Below are positions 26,978-36,894 of a stretch of 64,000 nucleotides of DNA, in pieces. A program made the translations under genes and the position numbers. The notes under the pieces were generated by a model, which was not told the origin of the DNA, made no database searches, and saw only the letters and a list, made by a program, of their open reading frames with translations. Position 1 is the first letter of the stretch; every line of letters begins with the position of its first letter. Source of the stretch: Brevundimonas lutea (GTDB lineage: Bacteria; Pseudomonadota; Alphaproteobacteria; Caulobacterales; Caulobacteraceae); assembly GCF_003704105.1 (NCBI RefSeq), contig NZ_QUOQ01000005.1:186001-250000 (forward strand), in the 5' to 3' direction.

Positions 26978-29779
26978 TCAGCTGACCGGGTTGCCGTAGA
27001 TGTCGACCACCCGGACGTCGCCGATGTTCAGGGCCCGGATCTTGGGCTCGATGTCGGCGCGATCGCCGACCACGACCCAGGTCGTCGGGCCGTCGCCGAC
27101 GATGAAGTCGATGGCCTCGGCGGCCGTCTGGACCGTGGTGGTGTTCACCCCCTCGGCGTAGCCGGCATAGTAGTCCTGGGGCACGCCGTAGACGACCATC
27201 GACGCGAGGTCCCCGCCGACCGCGGCGTTGGTCTCCCAGCCGCCCGCCATGCCCTGGACGATGTTGGCGCGGGCCGCGGCCAGCTCCTGTTCGGTGATCG
27301 GACGGTCGTTGCGAACCTCGGTCAACTCGCGGTTCAGCTCGGCCAGGCTCTCGGCCGTCTTGTCGGCCTGCACGCCCGTGGAAACGCCGAACACCCGCTG
27401 GCCGCGCGCCAGACCGACGCCGCCCCCGGCGCCGTAGGACCAACCCTTGTCCTCGCGCAGGTTCATGTTGATCCGGCTGGTGAACGAGCCGCCCAGCGCG
27501 TTGTTGGCCGCGTCGATGGACATCTGGGTGGTGGGATCGAATTCTCCGACCAGACGACCGCCGTAGATGATCGACTGCGGACCGGGACGGTTCACGATCA
27601 GGATCTCCGGACGTTCCCCGGCCTGCGGCGGGGTCACCGGCGACGGGCGCTGCGGCATGGCGCCTTGGGCGCGCCAGCCGGAGAAGGCCCGCTCCAGCCG
27701 GGGTTGCAGCTCGGCCAGCGACAGGTCGCCGACCACCACCAGGGTGGCGTTGTCGGGGCGGAACCAGGCATCGTGCCAGGCTTCCGCATCGGCCGGGGTC
27801 AAGGCCTGCACCGACTGCTCGGTGCCGGAGGTCGGACGACCCTGAGCGCTGTCGGGTCCATAAAGGTCGGCCGAAAGCACGCGGCTGGCGATGGCCCCTG
27901 GGCTACGGTTGGCCTGCTGGATGTTGGCCACCTGCATGGCCTGAGACCGGGTGAAGTCCTCCTGGCGGAACGCCGGGTTCTGGATCACGTCGGCATAGAG
28001 TGCCAGCGACGGGTCGATCCGCGACGACAGGGCGTTCATCGACACATTGGTGGAGTTTACGCTTGAACCCGCGCCCAGCGAGGCGCCCAGCAGTTGCAGC
28101 CGATCGCTGATCTCCAGAGCGTCCAGATCTTCCGTGCCATTGGTCATCACCGCTGGGGTCAGGGAAGCGAGACCACCCTTGCCCTCGGGATCCACAGTCG
28201 AGCCGGCATCGAAGATCATGTTCATCGACACGGTCGGCACGTTGTCGCGCTGGACCAGCATCACCTTCATGCCGTTCGACAGGGTGGCCTGTTCGATGGC
28301 GGGGAAGGTCGCGGCCGGCACGGCGCCCGGGGCGGGCATGCCGCCGTCACGGTCCACGTCCTGACCCGAGGCGGCGTATTCGGGGAAGGGCACGACCTCA
28401 AGCGTATAGGAGCCGTCGGTCAGCCATTCGCGGCCGGCGGCGGTCAGATCGTTCGGCCGGGCGTCGAGGATGCGCTGGTAGCCCTCCTTCCACGCGCCGG
28501 GATCGCCGAGAAACACCTCGCTCTCGGCCAAACGGTCCGATTTGCCGCCGAAGCCGCCGACCCGCTCCAGGCCACGCACGAAGCCGGCGCCGACCACGGT
28601 GCGCGCCCGCTCCAGCTCTTGGGCGGTGGGGCCTTCTTCAAGCAGGCGGGCCATCTCTTCATCGACGATGGCCTCGATGGCATCGAGATCCTGACCGGGC
28701 TTGGCGGTGACCATGACCAGGAACTGGCTGCCGATCTCGCTTTCCGAGGTGCCGGCGAAAACCTGGGTGGCGGTCTGGTCCTCATGCACCAGGCGGCGAT
28801 AGAGACGCGACGAGCGGCCCGAGGACAGCACCTGTCCCAGCATGCCCAGATGGTCGGTGTCGGCCTCGCCGGTCGGCGGCACGTTCCACACCTTGTACAG
28901 GCGCGGCTGGCCGACGCGGTCATACATGACCTCTCGCTGCTCGCCTTCCATTTTGGCGATCATGCGGGCGGGCTGGGTGACGGGCGGTCCGGGCGGGGTG
29001 GCGCCGAAGTAGCGCTCGACCTTCTCGCGCGCCTGTTCAGGGGTGATGTCGCCGGCCAGAACGATGACGGCGTTGGCCGGGCCGTAGTAGTCGCCGAACC
29101 ACTCCTGGACGTCCTCTAGCGAAGCCGCGTTCAGGTCGGCCATCTCGCCAATGACGGTGTGGCCATAGGGGTGGTCGGCAGGATAGGTCGCCTTGGTGAT
29201 GGCGTCCCAGACGCGGCCATAGGGCTGGTTCTCACCCTGGCGCTTCTCGTTCTGGACCACGCCGCGCTGTTCATCCAGCCGCGCCTGATCGACGGCGCCC
29301 ATCAGGTGGCCCATGCGGTCGCTTTCCAGCCACAGGACGCTGTCCAGCGCCGAGGTCGGCACGTTCTGGAAATAGTTGGTGCGGTCGGTGTTGGTGGTGC
29401 CGTTCTGATCGGTGGCGCCCAGCAGCTCGGTCGCCTTGAAGAAATCGTCGTTGAAATGCTCCGAGCCGTTGAACATCAGGTGTTCGAACAGGTGGGCGAA
29501 GCCGGAACGACCCTCGGGCTCGTTCTTGGAGCCGACGTGATACCAGACGTTCACCGCCACGATCGGCGCCTTGTGATCTTCGTGGACGATCAGGGTCAAA
29601 CCGTTGTCCAGCACCATCTTGGTGAAGGGGATGTCGATCTCCGGCAGGGCCGGCAGGGGGTCGGACTGCGACTGGACGGCGACGGCGGTGGCGGCGGCCA
29701 CGTCCTGGGCGACGGCGGGCAGGCCGGTCATCAGGGCGGCGGCGCAGGCGGTGGCGAAGGCTAGGCGACGAAGAGTCAT
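26978..29779 (-). CDS. Secreted M16-family zinc metalloprotease
   Basis: Full-length pitrilysin-type protease of 933 residues with two M16 halves. The start MTLRRLAFATACAAALM gives a normal signal peptide cleaved near VAQD. The inverted zinc motif is His96-Leu-Phe-Glu99-His100, with a third ligand at Glu178 (VVQNEKR). The C-terminal half (about 480-930) lacks the zinc motif, as usual for the partner domain. Predicted periplasmic or outer-membrane-facing peptidase; natural substrates unknown. Divergent from ftsK. Confidence 0.92.
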   Translation of the reverse strand: MTLRRLAFATACAAALMTGLPAVAQDVAAATAVAVQSQSDPLPALPEIDIPFTKMVLDNGLTLIVHEDHKAPIVAVNVWYHVGSKNEPEGRSGFAHLFEHLMFNGSEHFNDDFFKATELLGATDQNGTTNTDRTNYFQNVPTSALDSVLWLESDRMGHLMGAVDQARLDEQRGVVQNEKRQGENQPYGRVWDAITKATYPADHPYGHTVIGEMADLNAASLEDVQEWFGDYYGPANAVIVLAGDITPEQAREKVERYFGATPPGPPVTQPARMIAKMEGEQREVMYDRVGQPRLYKVWNVPPTGEADTDHLGMLGQVLSSGRSSRLYRRLVHEDQTATQVFAGTSESEIGSQFLVMVTAKPGQDLDAIEAIVDEEMARLLEEGPTAQELERARTVVGAGFVRGLERVGGFGGKSDRLAESEVFLGDPGAWKEGYQRILDARPNDLTAAGREWLTDGSYTLEVVPFPEYAASGQDVDRDGGMPAPGAVPAATFPAIEQATLSNGMKVMLVQRDNVPTVSMNMIFDAGSTVDPEGKGGLASLTPAVMTNGTEDLDALEISDRLQLLGASLGAGSSVNSTNVSMNALSSRIDPSLALYADVIQNPAFRQEDFTRSQAMQVANIQQANRSPGAIASRVLSADLYGPDSAQGRPTSGTEQSVQALTPADAEAWHDAWFRPDNATLVVVGDLSLAELQPRLERAFSGWRAQGAMPQRPSPVTPPQAGERPEILIVNRPGPQSIIYGGRLVGEFDPTTQMSIDAANNALGGSFTSRINMNLREDKGWSYGAGGGVGLARGQRVFGVSTGVQADKTAESLAELNRELTEVRNDRPITEQELAAARANIVQGMAGGWETNAAVGGDLASMVVYGVPQDYYAGYAEGVNTTTVQTAAEAIDFIVGDGPTTWVVVGDRADIEPKIRALNIGDVRVVDIYGNPVS

Positions 29780-29854
29780 GGGGAAAAGCCCCTCCCGAAC
29801 AACGATGTCGGAGTGGTAGGCCAGAGCCCGCGCGCGCGGAACCCTCCCAAACAT

Positions 29855-29885
29855 GACTCTTTGTTCACAGTAAACGCCGCTTAAC
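29855..29885 (+). promoter_or_regulatory. Candidate CtrA site and CcrM (GANTC) site before ftsK
   Basis: In the 156-base gap between the M16 gene and ftsK, a GACTC (GANTC class) lies at 29855-29859. GTAA-N7-TTAAC lies at 29870-29885, one base off the CtrA consensus TTAA-N7-TTAAC. Caulobacterales use both signals to time division genes. The match is short and could be chance, but its position about 50 bases before the ftsK start is apt. Confidence 0.4.
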
Positions 29886-29935
29886 CCTCATGGCGCACAA
29901 GGGGAGGTTAGTCGCCCGGAGTTTCGCCCCCCGCC

Positions 29936-32353
29936 ATGACCGCCGCCACCGCCACCGCCAGCGCCTGGACCGCGCGCGCCTGGACCGGCTTCCGCATCGT
30001 CTGGTCCGCACCGCTGATGGTGCGCTTTCGCGGTGCGACCCAGGCGGCGGCGGCCATCCTGGCCCTGGCTGCGCTCGTGTCCTGGAACGCCGCCGATCCC
30101 AGCTGGAACGTCGCCTCGGGCGCCGCCGCCACCAACTGGCTGGGCGGCTTCGGGGCGGTGATTTCGGACCTGCTTTACCAATCCCTGGGCCTCGCCGCCT
30201 GGGTCGCCCTGCTGCTGTGGCTGGCCTTCGGCGCCGCCCGGGCGCTTGGCGGCGCGGTCGAGGGGCGGCTGCGGCCGACGCCGCTGAAGGCCCTGATCGC
30301 CGCGCTCGGCGTGCTGGCGCTGTCGGGCGCCCTGTCCTCGCCGCCGGAGCCGGCCGCCTGGCCCCTGGCTTCAGGCCTGGGCGGGCTGTGGGGCGACGGC
30401 ATCACAGGATTAATCGCGCAAGGCTTCGGTCTGCTCCACGCCGGCGCCGCGCCCGTGCTGGCGGGGCTGGTCCTGGCCGGCTTTGGCCTGTGGTCCGTCG
30501 GCTATGCGGTGGGTCTGCGCTGGCGCGACTTCGGCGATGTCGCCGCCTTGGTGGGTCGCCGGACACAGCGTGCTGCTGAACCCGCAGGGGTGCGCAAGGC
30601 GTCGCCGCGCACACCTGCCGAACCCGCTGTCGCGCGTCGAGAGCCGCAGCCGCCGCCACAGGCCGAAGCCCCGCCGTGGGACGCCGACGCCGACTCTGAC
30701 GAAACCCCGCCCCTGCTGCCCGATCCCGAACCGGTCGCCCCACGCCCCTCGGTCCGCACCGCGCCGGAGCCCAGGGTCGCCGATCTCAAGACGCCCAAGC
30801 CCTCAGCTCGCGAGGTCCGCGACGCTCAACCCGCGCTCGACTTCGGCGATCGGGGCGGCTTCCAGCTGCCGCCTCTGGGCATCCTGTCCAAGCCCGAGGT
30901 CCGCACCGGCATGGTCGACGACGTGGCGCTGAAGCAGAACGCCAAGATGCTGGAGGGCGTGCTGGCCGAATTCGGGGTCAAGGGCGTCATCGATCAGATC
31001 CGACCCGGCCCGGTGGTCACCCTCTATGAACTGGCGCCGGCGCCCGGCGTGAAACACGCCCGGGTGGTGGCCCTGTCCGACGACATCGCCCGCTCCATGT
31101 CGGCCCGCGCCTGCCGCATCAGCGTCGTCCAAGGCCGCAACGCCATCGGCATCGAACTGCCCAATGCCAGGCGCGAGACCGTCTTTCTTCGCGACTTGCT
31201 GGCCAGCGCCGACTACGACAAGCCGAACACGCTTCTGCCGCTGGCGCTGGGCGAGACCATCGGCGGCGAGCCTTATGTCGCCGACCTGGCGCGGATGCCC
31301 CATCTTCTGATCGCGGGCACCACCGGCTCGGGCAAGTCGGTCGGGGTCAACGCCATGATCCTGTCGATCCTCTACAAGCTGACGCCGCAGCAGTGCCGCT
31401 TCATCATGATCGACCCCAAGATGCTGGAGCTCAGCGTCTACGACGGCATCCCGCACCTGCTGGCGCCCGTGGTCACCGATCCGAAGAAGGCGGTCGTCGC
31501 CCTGAAGTGGACCGTGCGCGAGATGGAGGACCGCTATCGCCGCATGTCCAAGCTGGGCGTGCGCAATATCGCCAGCTACAACGACCGCGCCCGCGAGGCC
31601 CAGGCGAAAGGCGAGCACTTCGAACGCATGGTCCAGACCGGCTTCGACGAGCAGGGTCGCCCGGTCTATGAGAGCGAGAAGATTCGTCCCGAGGCCATGC
31701 CCTATCTGGTCGTGGTCATGGACGAGATGGCCGACCTGATGCTGGTCGCCGGCAAGGACGTCGAGGGCGCGGTGCAGCGTCTGGCCCAGATGGCCCGCGC
31801 CGCCGGCATCCACCTGATCATGGCGACGCAGCGTCCCTCGGTCGACGTCATCACCGGCACCATCAAGGCCAATTTCCCGACCCGGATATCTTTCCAGGTC
31901 ACCTCCAAGATCGACAGCCGCACCATCCTGGGTGAACAGGGTGGCGAACAGCTGCTGGGCCAGGGCGACATGCTCTACATGGCCGGCGGCGGCCGCATCA
32001 CCCGTCTGCACGGGCCGTTCGTGACGGACCAGGAGGTCGAGGAAGTCGCCAAACACCTGCGCGCCCAGGCCGAGCCGGAATATCTCGATCTGATCACCGA
32101 CGGCGGCGACGACGACGAAGCCGGATCGGGCGATCTGGGCGGCGGCAATGGCTCGTCCGGCGACGACCTCTATGACCAGGCCGTGGCGGTGGTGACGCGG
32201 GACCGCAAGGCCTCGACCAGCTATGTCCAGCGCCGTCTCCAGATCGGCTATAACCGCGCCGCCACCCTGATCGAGCGCATGGAGCAGGAAGGCGTGGTCA
32301 GCCCCGCCAACCACGCCGGCAAGCGGGATGTGCTGGCGCCTCCGCCTGTCTAA
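29936..32353 (+). CDS. ftsK: DNA translocase FtsK
   Basis: Septum-located DNA pump that clears the terminus region and activates XerCD. The 805-residue protein has about four N-terminal membrane helices (to about 190) and a Pro/Ala/Glu-rich linker (about 205-300). The RecA-like motor has Walker A GTTGSGKS near 461-468 and Walker [11 protein letters not shown] near 592-600. The C-terminal gamma winged helix (about 743-800) recognises KOPS. The linker is short, as in other alphaproteobacteria. Candidate cell-cycle sites lie upstream. A dispersed repeat follows immediately after the stop. Confidence 0.96.
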   Translation: MTAATATASAWTARAWTGFRIVWSAPLMVRFRGATQAAAAILALAALVSWNAADPSWNVASGAAATNWLGGFGAVISDLLYQSLGLAAWVALLLWLAFGAARALGGAVEGRLRPTPLKALIAALGVLALSGALSSPPEPAAWPLASGLGGLWGDGITGLIAQGFGLLHAGAAPVLAGLVLAGFGLWSVGYAVGLRWRDFGDVAALVGRRTQRAAEPAGVRKASPRTPAEPAVARREPQPPPQAEAPPWDADADSDETPPLLPDPEPVAPRPSVRTAPEPRVADLKTPKPSAREVRDAQPALDFGDRGGFQLPPLGILSKPEVRTGMVDDVALKQNAKMLEGVLAEFGVKGVIDQIRPGPVVTLYELAPAPGVKHARVVALSDDIARSMSARACRISVVQGRNAIGIELPNARRETVFLRDLLASADYDKPNTLLPLALGETIGGEPYVADLARMPHLLIAGTTGSGKSVGVNAMILSILYKLTPQQCRFIMIDPKMLELSVYDGIPHLLAPVVTDPKKAVVALKWTVREMEDRYRRMSKLGVRNIASYNDRAREAQAKGEHFERMVQTGFDEQGRPVYESEKIRPEAMPYLVVVMDEMADLMLVAGKDVEGAVQRLAQMARAAGIHLIMATQRPSVDVITGTIKANFPTRISFQVTSKIDSRTILGEQGGEQLLGQGDMLYMAGGGRITRLHGPFVTDQEVEEVAKHLRAQAEPEYLDLITDGGDDDEAGSGDLGGGNGSSGDDLYDQAVAVVTRDRKASTSYVQRRLQIGYNRAATLIERMEQEGVVSPANHAGKRDVLAPPPV

Positions 32354-32357
32354 GAAG

Positions 32358-32405
32358 TCGCTATCGTTCGCCACGCGGCGGCTCACTGCTTGAGCGAGGG
32401 TTGGG
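32358..32405. repeat. Dispersed intergenic repeat, copy A
   Basis: A 46-48 base unit (contains CGCTATCG, ACGCGG and CTGCTTGAGCG) fills most of the gap between ftsK and the M28 gene. A second copy with about 85 percent identity by hand alignment lies at 44936-44982, inside the thiD frame. GCTC and GAGC ends allow a stem-loop. It is unrelated to the DUF559 repeat. Confidence 0.65.
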
Positions 32406-32419
32406 CGGGCGTCTGATTG

Positions 32420-33346
32420 CTAATTCACGCCCTGATCCAGCGCGCGAAAGGCCCGCACCGCCAGCTCCGTGGCGGCGGTGAAGGCCTCCGGGCGGACGCG
32501 GTCGAAGTCGTCGGTGGGCTGGTGATAGTCCGGGTGGAAGTCGACGCCCAGATAGATGAAGGGCACGCCGGCGCGGAAGAATGGGCCGTGGTCCGAGGCT
32601 TCGACCCAGTTGTTCGCGCCCGTATCCTGCGGCGTGTCCTTGCCGAAGCTCAGGCTGATGCCGTCGACCGGCGCGATCGGCTCCAGCAGAGGCCGGAAGC
32701 TAGGGTTCTGATAGGTCCCCGTGACCCAGAGATGGTTGTCGGTCTCGGCCCGCGCGGTCATGTCGAGATTGAGGTTCAGGGCGATGTTGGCCAAGGGCAC
32801 GACCGGGTTCTCGACGAAGCGTCGGGCGCCCAGCAGGCCGGATTCCTCGGCGTCGAAGAAGACGATCAACACGCTGTGCTCCGGCGGCCGAGCCTTCAGT
32901 CGGCGGACCAGCTCCAGGACGCTGGCGACGCCCGAGGCGTTGTCGTCCGCGCCGTTGTGAATCTGGTCGTCGTGGACGCCCAGGTGATCATAGTGGGCGG
33001 TGACCACGATGTAGCGGTCGGCATGGGTGGTCCCGGGGATGAGGCCCAGGATGTTGGCGCCGGAGACCTGGCGCGTGCCGCTCTGGCGGCGGACCTCGCC
33101 GGAGATGGCCTGGAGGCGGCCGGACGGCGGGGCGGCGACGCCCAGATCTTCCAGCCGCTGGACCAGATAGGCGCGGGCCTTAAGACCGCCCTCGGTGTCC
33201 GGCGCGCGGCCCTGCATGTCGTCGGCCGCCAGGATGCGCAGGTCCTCGATCAGGCGTGACGGCCCGACATCGGGCGCGGAGTCCGGGGCGGTGGCGCAGC
33301 CGGCGACGAGGGCGAGGGCGGCGGTGAGGGCGAGGATCGGACGCAT
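32420..33346 (-). CDS. M28-family zinc peptidase, lipoprotein
   Basis: Predicted aminopeptidase-type exported enzyme of 308 residues. The start MRPILALTAALALVAGC gives a lipoprotein signal with the acylated cysteine at 17. Two-zinc site motifs are visible in order: AHYDHLGV, GADDNASGVA, FFDAEESGLLG and DHGPFFRAG. Length is normal for the family. It is a single gene, divergent from the dCTP deaminase with 81 bases between them. Confidence 0.9.
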   Translation of the reverse strand: MRPILALTAALALVAGCATAPDSAPDVGPSRLIEDLRILAADDMQGRAPDTEGGLKARAYLVQRLEDLGVAAPPSGRLQAISGEVRRQSGTRQVSGANILGLIPGTTHADRYIVVTAHYDHLGVHDDQIHNGADDNASGVASVLELVRRLKARPPEHSVLIVFFDAEESGLLGARRFVENPVVPLANIALNLNLDMTARAETDNHLWVTGTYQNPSFRPLLEPIAPVDGISLSFGKDTPQDTGANNWVEASDHGPFFRAGVPFIYLGVDFHPDYHQPTDDFDRVRPEAFTAATELAVRAFRALDQGVN

Positions 33347-33427
33347 GACGGCTCCAGATGAGGACGGCGTCACCTTAGCCGTTCGCGTGGCTATGGCCAC
33401 GGGGTGTCAGCCGTGTATTCAGGCCGC

Positions 33428-34450
33428 ATGACCCTGATCGACGCCGCCCGCCCAGGCATCCTGCCGTGCCAGTCCATCGAAGCCCTGATCGCCGCCGGAG
33501 CGGTCACGTCCGCCACACCGTTCGATGCGGACCAGGTCCAGCCGGCAAGTCTGGATCTTCGGTTGGGGGGTCACGCCTGGCGGGTGCGGGCCTCGTTCCT
33601 GCCGGGCCGGCGCCGAGTCGAGGAGCGGATCGCCGATGTCGCCATGCACCGGCTGGACCTGACCGGCGGCGCGGTGCTGGAGAAGGGCTGCGTCTATATC
33701 GTCGAACTTCAGGAGCGGCTGAAGCTGCCGCCCGGCCTGATCGCGCGGGCCAATCCCAAGAGCTCGACCGGACGGGTCGATGTGTTCGTGCGCCTGCTGA
33801 CCGATCGCGGCGACGCCTTCGACGACGTGACCGAGGGCTATGAGGGGCCGCTGTATCTCGAGGTGGCGCCCCAGACCTTCTCCATCCTGGTCAGGCCCGG
33901 CACGCGGCTGAACCAGCTCAGGCTAAAGGCAGGCGATCCGCCGCGTCTGGAAACCCGCAGCGTGGGCGTCGAGCTGGGCGAAGGGATCGTGGGCTTTCGC
34001 GGGCGGCGCCATGCGGGCGTGATCGATCTGGACAGGATCGATGGCCACGACCCGCGCGCCTATTGGGAGCCTCTGGAGGCGCGGGGCGGCGAACTGCTGC
34101 TGGATCCGGGCGAGTTCTACATCCTGGCGTCGTCCGACGCGGTGGAGATTCCGGTGTTGCAGGCGGCCGAGATGACGCCGATCGACCCGTCGGTGGGGGA
34201 GTTTCGGGTCCACTATGCAGGCTTCTTCGATCCTGGCTTCGGCACCGACGAGGCGCATGGGGCGGGCTCACGCGGGGTGCTGGAAGTGCGGACCCACGAT
34301 ACCCCCTTCCTTCTGGAGCACGGCCAGACGGTGGCGCGGCTGGTCTATGAGCCCCTGACCGAGCGGCCCACGCGGCTGTATGGCGAGGGCGGCAGCCACT
34401 ATCAGAGCCAGGGCCTGAAGCTATCGAAGCACTTCAGGGCGTGGGTCTAG
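33428..34450 (+). CDS. dcd: 2'-deoxycytidine 5'-triphosphate deaminase, long form
   Basis: Makes dUTP from dCTP for thymidylate synthesis. The 340-residue alphaproteobacterial type is about twice the usual length and appears to contain two dUTPase-fold halves. The first half has QVQPASLDLRLG and RANPKSSTGRVDVFVR, the dCTP deaminase signature. The second half (about 190-340) repeats the fold with DPGFGTDEA and PTRLYGEG. Start ATG 33428 (MTLIDAARPG) is preferred over an earlier ATG. Convergent with ccmH. Confidence 0.88.
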   Translation: MTLIDAARPGILPCQSIEALIAAGAVTSATPFDADQVQPASLDLRLGGHAWRVRASFLPGRRRVEERIADVAMHRLDLTGGAVLEKGCVYIVELQERLKLPPGLIARANPKSSTGRVDVFVRLLTDRGDAFDDVTEGYEGPLYLEVAPQTFSILVRPGTRLNQLRLKAGDPPRLETRSVGVELGEGIVGFRGRRHAGVIDLDRIDGHDPRAYWEPLEARGGELLLDPGEFYILASSDAVEIPVLQAAEMTPIDPSVGEFRVHYAGFFDPGFGTDEAHGAGSRGVLEVRTHDTPFLLEHGQTVARLVYEPLTERPTRLYGEGGSHYQSQGLKLSKHFRAWV

Positions 34451-34453
34451 CGT

Positions 34454-34924
34454 TCAGTCGCTCGGCGGCCTGATCCGTTCCGCCAGGGCCTGCTCTTCCT
34501 CCGGCGTGAGGGGCTGGACCGGCTCTCGTCGGCGGCGGGACCAGGCGAGGAAGACGGCGAGGCCGCCGAGTCCCAGGACGAAGGGCGCGCCCCAGAGCAG
34601 GGCGGTCAGGGCGTTGAAGGGCGGGCGGAACAGGATGAAGTCACCGTAGCGTTCGACCAGTTCGCGCTCGATCTCGCGATCGGTGGCCCCGGCCTCGACC
34701 CGTTCGCGGACCAGACGGCGCAGGTCTCCGGCGATGCCGGCCGGACTGTCGGCGATGGATTCGTGCTGGCAGACCACGCAGCGGATGTCGCCGAACAGGC
34801 GCTGGGCGCGGGCCTCGGCCTGGGGATCGGCGAGGGGCTGGTCGGGGGCGGCGACGTCTTGGGCCATGGCCGCGCCGGCAAGCGCGCACCAGGCCGTCAG
34901 CGTAAGGAGCAACCGCCGGATCAC
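34454..34924 (-). CDS. ccmH: Cytochrome c maturation protein CcmH/CycL
   Basis: Membrane-anchored thioredoxin-like factor that keeps apocytochrome c cysteines reduced for haem ligation. The 156-residue protein has a signal peptide (LLLTLTAWCALAGAAMA), the redox motif Cys49-Val-Val-Cys52 in IRCVVCQHESI and a C-terminal membrane helix near 110-130. The GTG start overlaps the ccmF stop (GTGA). Last gene of ccmIEFH; no ccmG lies between ccmF and ccmH. That is common in alphaproteobacteria, where ccmG sits with ccmABCD. Confidence 0.94.
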   Translation of the reverse strand: MIRRLLLTLTAWCALAGAAMAQDVAAPDQPLADPQAEARAQRLFGDIRCVVCQHESIADSPAGIAGDLRRLVRERVEAGATDREIERELVERYGDFILFRPPFNALTALLWGAPFVLGLGGLAVFLAWSRRRREPVQPLTPEEEQALAERIRPPSD

Positions 34925-36894
34925 GACCTGCGCCTCCGCGTCACCGCCACCCGCAGCCGGGGATCGGTCAGCGACACCAGCCCGCCCAGCGCCATCAGCG
35001 CTGGTCCCAGGAAGATCAGCCGCGCCCAGGGATTGTGATAGGCGCGCACGCTCCAGGCCGGCTGGCCCTCGGGACCGGCGCGGCGTTCGCCCAGCACCAC
35101 ATAGAGGTCGTCCAGACCCCGGAAATCCAGCCCGACCTCGGTGGTGGTCTGGCCGCCGGCGGGCCAGAAGCGGCGTTCGGCCGTGACCGCGCGGGCGCCC
35201 GAGCCATTGTCGCGCGACAGGGTGAAGACGCCCTGTTCGGCCAGATAGTTTGGCCCCTCGACGATGCGGACATCGTCCAGCGTCACGCGCCAGTCGGCGA
35301 AGGCCACGGGCGGATCGCCGGGCGACAACACGGAGGGAACCTCGGTCTTCAGCCCCGTCTCGACCACGGCGCCCAGCACGAACACGCCGAGGCCGATGTG
35401 CGCCAGCGTCATGCCCCAGGCGCCGCGCGGCAGGCCCTTGGTGCGGCGCCAGACCTCGGCGCCGGGTGCGCGGAACAGGCGGGTACGCTCGACCAATTCT
35501 GTCAGGGTGCCGAGGATCAGCCAGGCGCCGATCATGACGCCGACCGCGACGATGGCGGCCGAAAGGGATGTCAGGGCCAGGCTGGCCACGCCCGCGAGCA
35601 GCGACAGGCCGGCCGCCCACTTCAGCCGCTGGAGCACGCCCATCAGGTCGCCCCGCTTCCAAGCCAGCAGCGGGCCGGCAGGCAGGATAAGGGCGGCGGC
35701 GGCCATCAGAGGGGTGAAGGTCAGGTTGAAATAGGGCGGGCCGACCGAGATGGTCTGGCCGGTCGCGGCCTCGAGCAGCAGCGGATAGAGGGTGCCGAGC
35801 AGGACCGTGGCGGCGGCGGCCGCGAGGAACAGGTTGTTCAGCACCAGGGTCGCCTCGCGGCTGACCGGGGCGAACAGGCCGCCGGGCTGGAGGCTGGGCG
35901 CGCGCCAGGCGAACAGGGCGAAAGCCGCGCCCGAGGCGACGCCGAGGATGGCCAGAAGCAGCATTCCCCGCTCCGGATCGACGGCGAAGGCGTGGACCGA
36001 GGTCAGGACGCCGGACCGCACCAGAAAGGCGCCGAGCATGGAGAAGCTGAAGGCCAGCAGGGCCAGGAACACGGTCCAGCCGGCCAAGGCGCCGCGCCGC
36101 TCGGTGACGATGGCGGAGTGCAGCAGGGCCGCCGCCGCCAGCCACGGCAGGAAGGAGGCGTTCTCGACCGGATCCCAGAACCACCAGCCGCCCCAGCCCA
36201 GCTCGTAGTAGGCCCAGAAGGCCCCGAGGGTGATGCCGACGGTCAGGAACGACCACGCCGCCAGCGACCACGGCCGCACCCACCGCGCCCAGGCCGGATC
36301 GACGCGGCCGACGATGAGGGCCGCGACCGCCAGGCTGAACGGCACCGACAGCCCGACATAGCCGGCGTAGAGCAGCGGCGGATGCACCGCCAGCGCCGGG
36401 TCCTGGAGCAGCGGGTTCAGCGACGCGCCCTGCACCGGGGCGGGGTCGAGGCGGGTGAAGGGGCTGGAGGTAAAGACGGCGAAGGCCAGGAACATGGCGT
36501 TGAGCAGGCCCTGGCAAGCCGTGGCCCATGCCCGGAGGCCGAACGGCAGGCCGCGTCCCAGGGCCAGCGTGGCGCCGAAGCCGGTCATGACCAGGCACCA
36601 CAGGACCAGCGAGCCTTCGTGACTGCCCCAGGCGCCGGCGACCCGATAGAGCAGCGGCTTGGCCGTGTGGGAATTGGCCGCGACGTTCGAGACCGAGAAG
36701 TCCGAGACGATGAACAGATGGATCAGGGCGGCGAAGGCGATGGCCACCGCGATGGCCGAGGCGATGGCCGCGCCCTCGGCGGCGCCGGTCAGGACCGGAC
36801 GTCGCTGCGCCGCGCCAAGGCCGGCGGCCACCGCCTGCATCACTGCGAGCGCCAGGGCGAGGGCGAGCGCCAGGGCGCCGAGTTCGGCGATCAT
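34921..36894 (-). CDS. ccmF: Haem lyase CcmF/CycK
   Basis: Polytopic subunit of the haem-ligation complex that attaches haem b to apocytochrome c in the periplasm. The 657-residue protein starts MIAELGALALALA and has about 15 helices. The tryptophan-rich WWD signature is in GWGGWWFWDPVENASF. Conserved histidines flank it (HPPLLYAGY, LTLAHIGLGVF). It overlaps ccmE and ccmH by four bases each. Confidence 0.96.
   Translation of the reverse strand: MIAELGALALALALALAVMQAVAAGLGAAQRRPVLTGAAEGAAIASAIAVAIAFAALIHLFIVSDFSVSNVAANSHTAKPLLYRVAGAWGSHEGSLVLWCLVMTGFGATLALGRGLPFGLRAWATACQGLLNAMFLAFAVFTSSPFTRLDPAPVQGASLNPLLQDPALAVHPPLLYAGYVGLSVPFSLAVAALIVGRVDPAWARWVRPWSLAAWSFLTVGITLGAFWAYYELGWGGWWFWDPVENASFLPWLAAAALLHSAIVTERRGALAGWTVFLALLAFSFSMLGAFLVRSGVLTSVHAFAVDPERGMLLLAILGVASGAAFALFAWRAPSLQPGGLFAPVSREATLVLNNLFLAAAAATVLLGTLYPLLLEAATGQTISVGPPYFNLTFTPLMAAAALILPAGPLLAWKRGDLMGVLQRLKWAAGLSLLAGVASLALTSLSAAIVAVGVMIGAWLILGTLTELVERTRLFRAPGAEVWRRTKGLPRGAWGMTLAHIGLGVFVLGAVVETGLKTEVPSVLSPGDPPVAFADWRVTLDDVRIVEGPNYLAEQGVFTLSRDNGSGARAVTAERRFWPAGGQTTTEVGLDFRGLDDLYVVLGERRAGPEGQPAWSVRAYHNPWARLIFLGPALMALGGLVSLTDPRLRVAVTRRRRS

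Noticed and set aside
30803..32386. A 527-codon open frame opposite ftsK
   Set aside because: FtsK motor motifs on the + strand are unmistakable. The antisense frame is an artefact of G+C-rich codon use.
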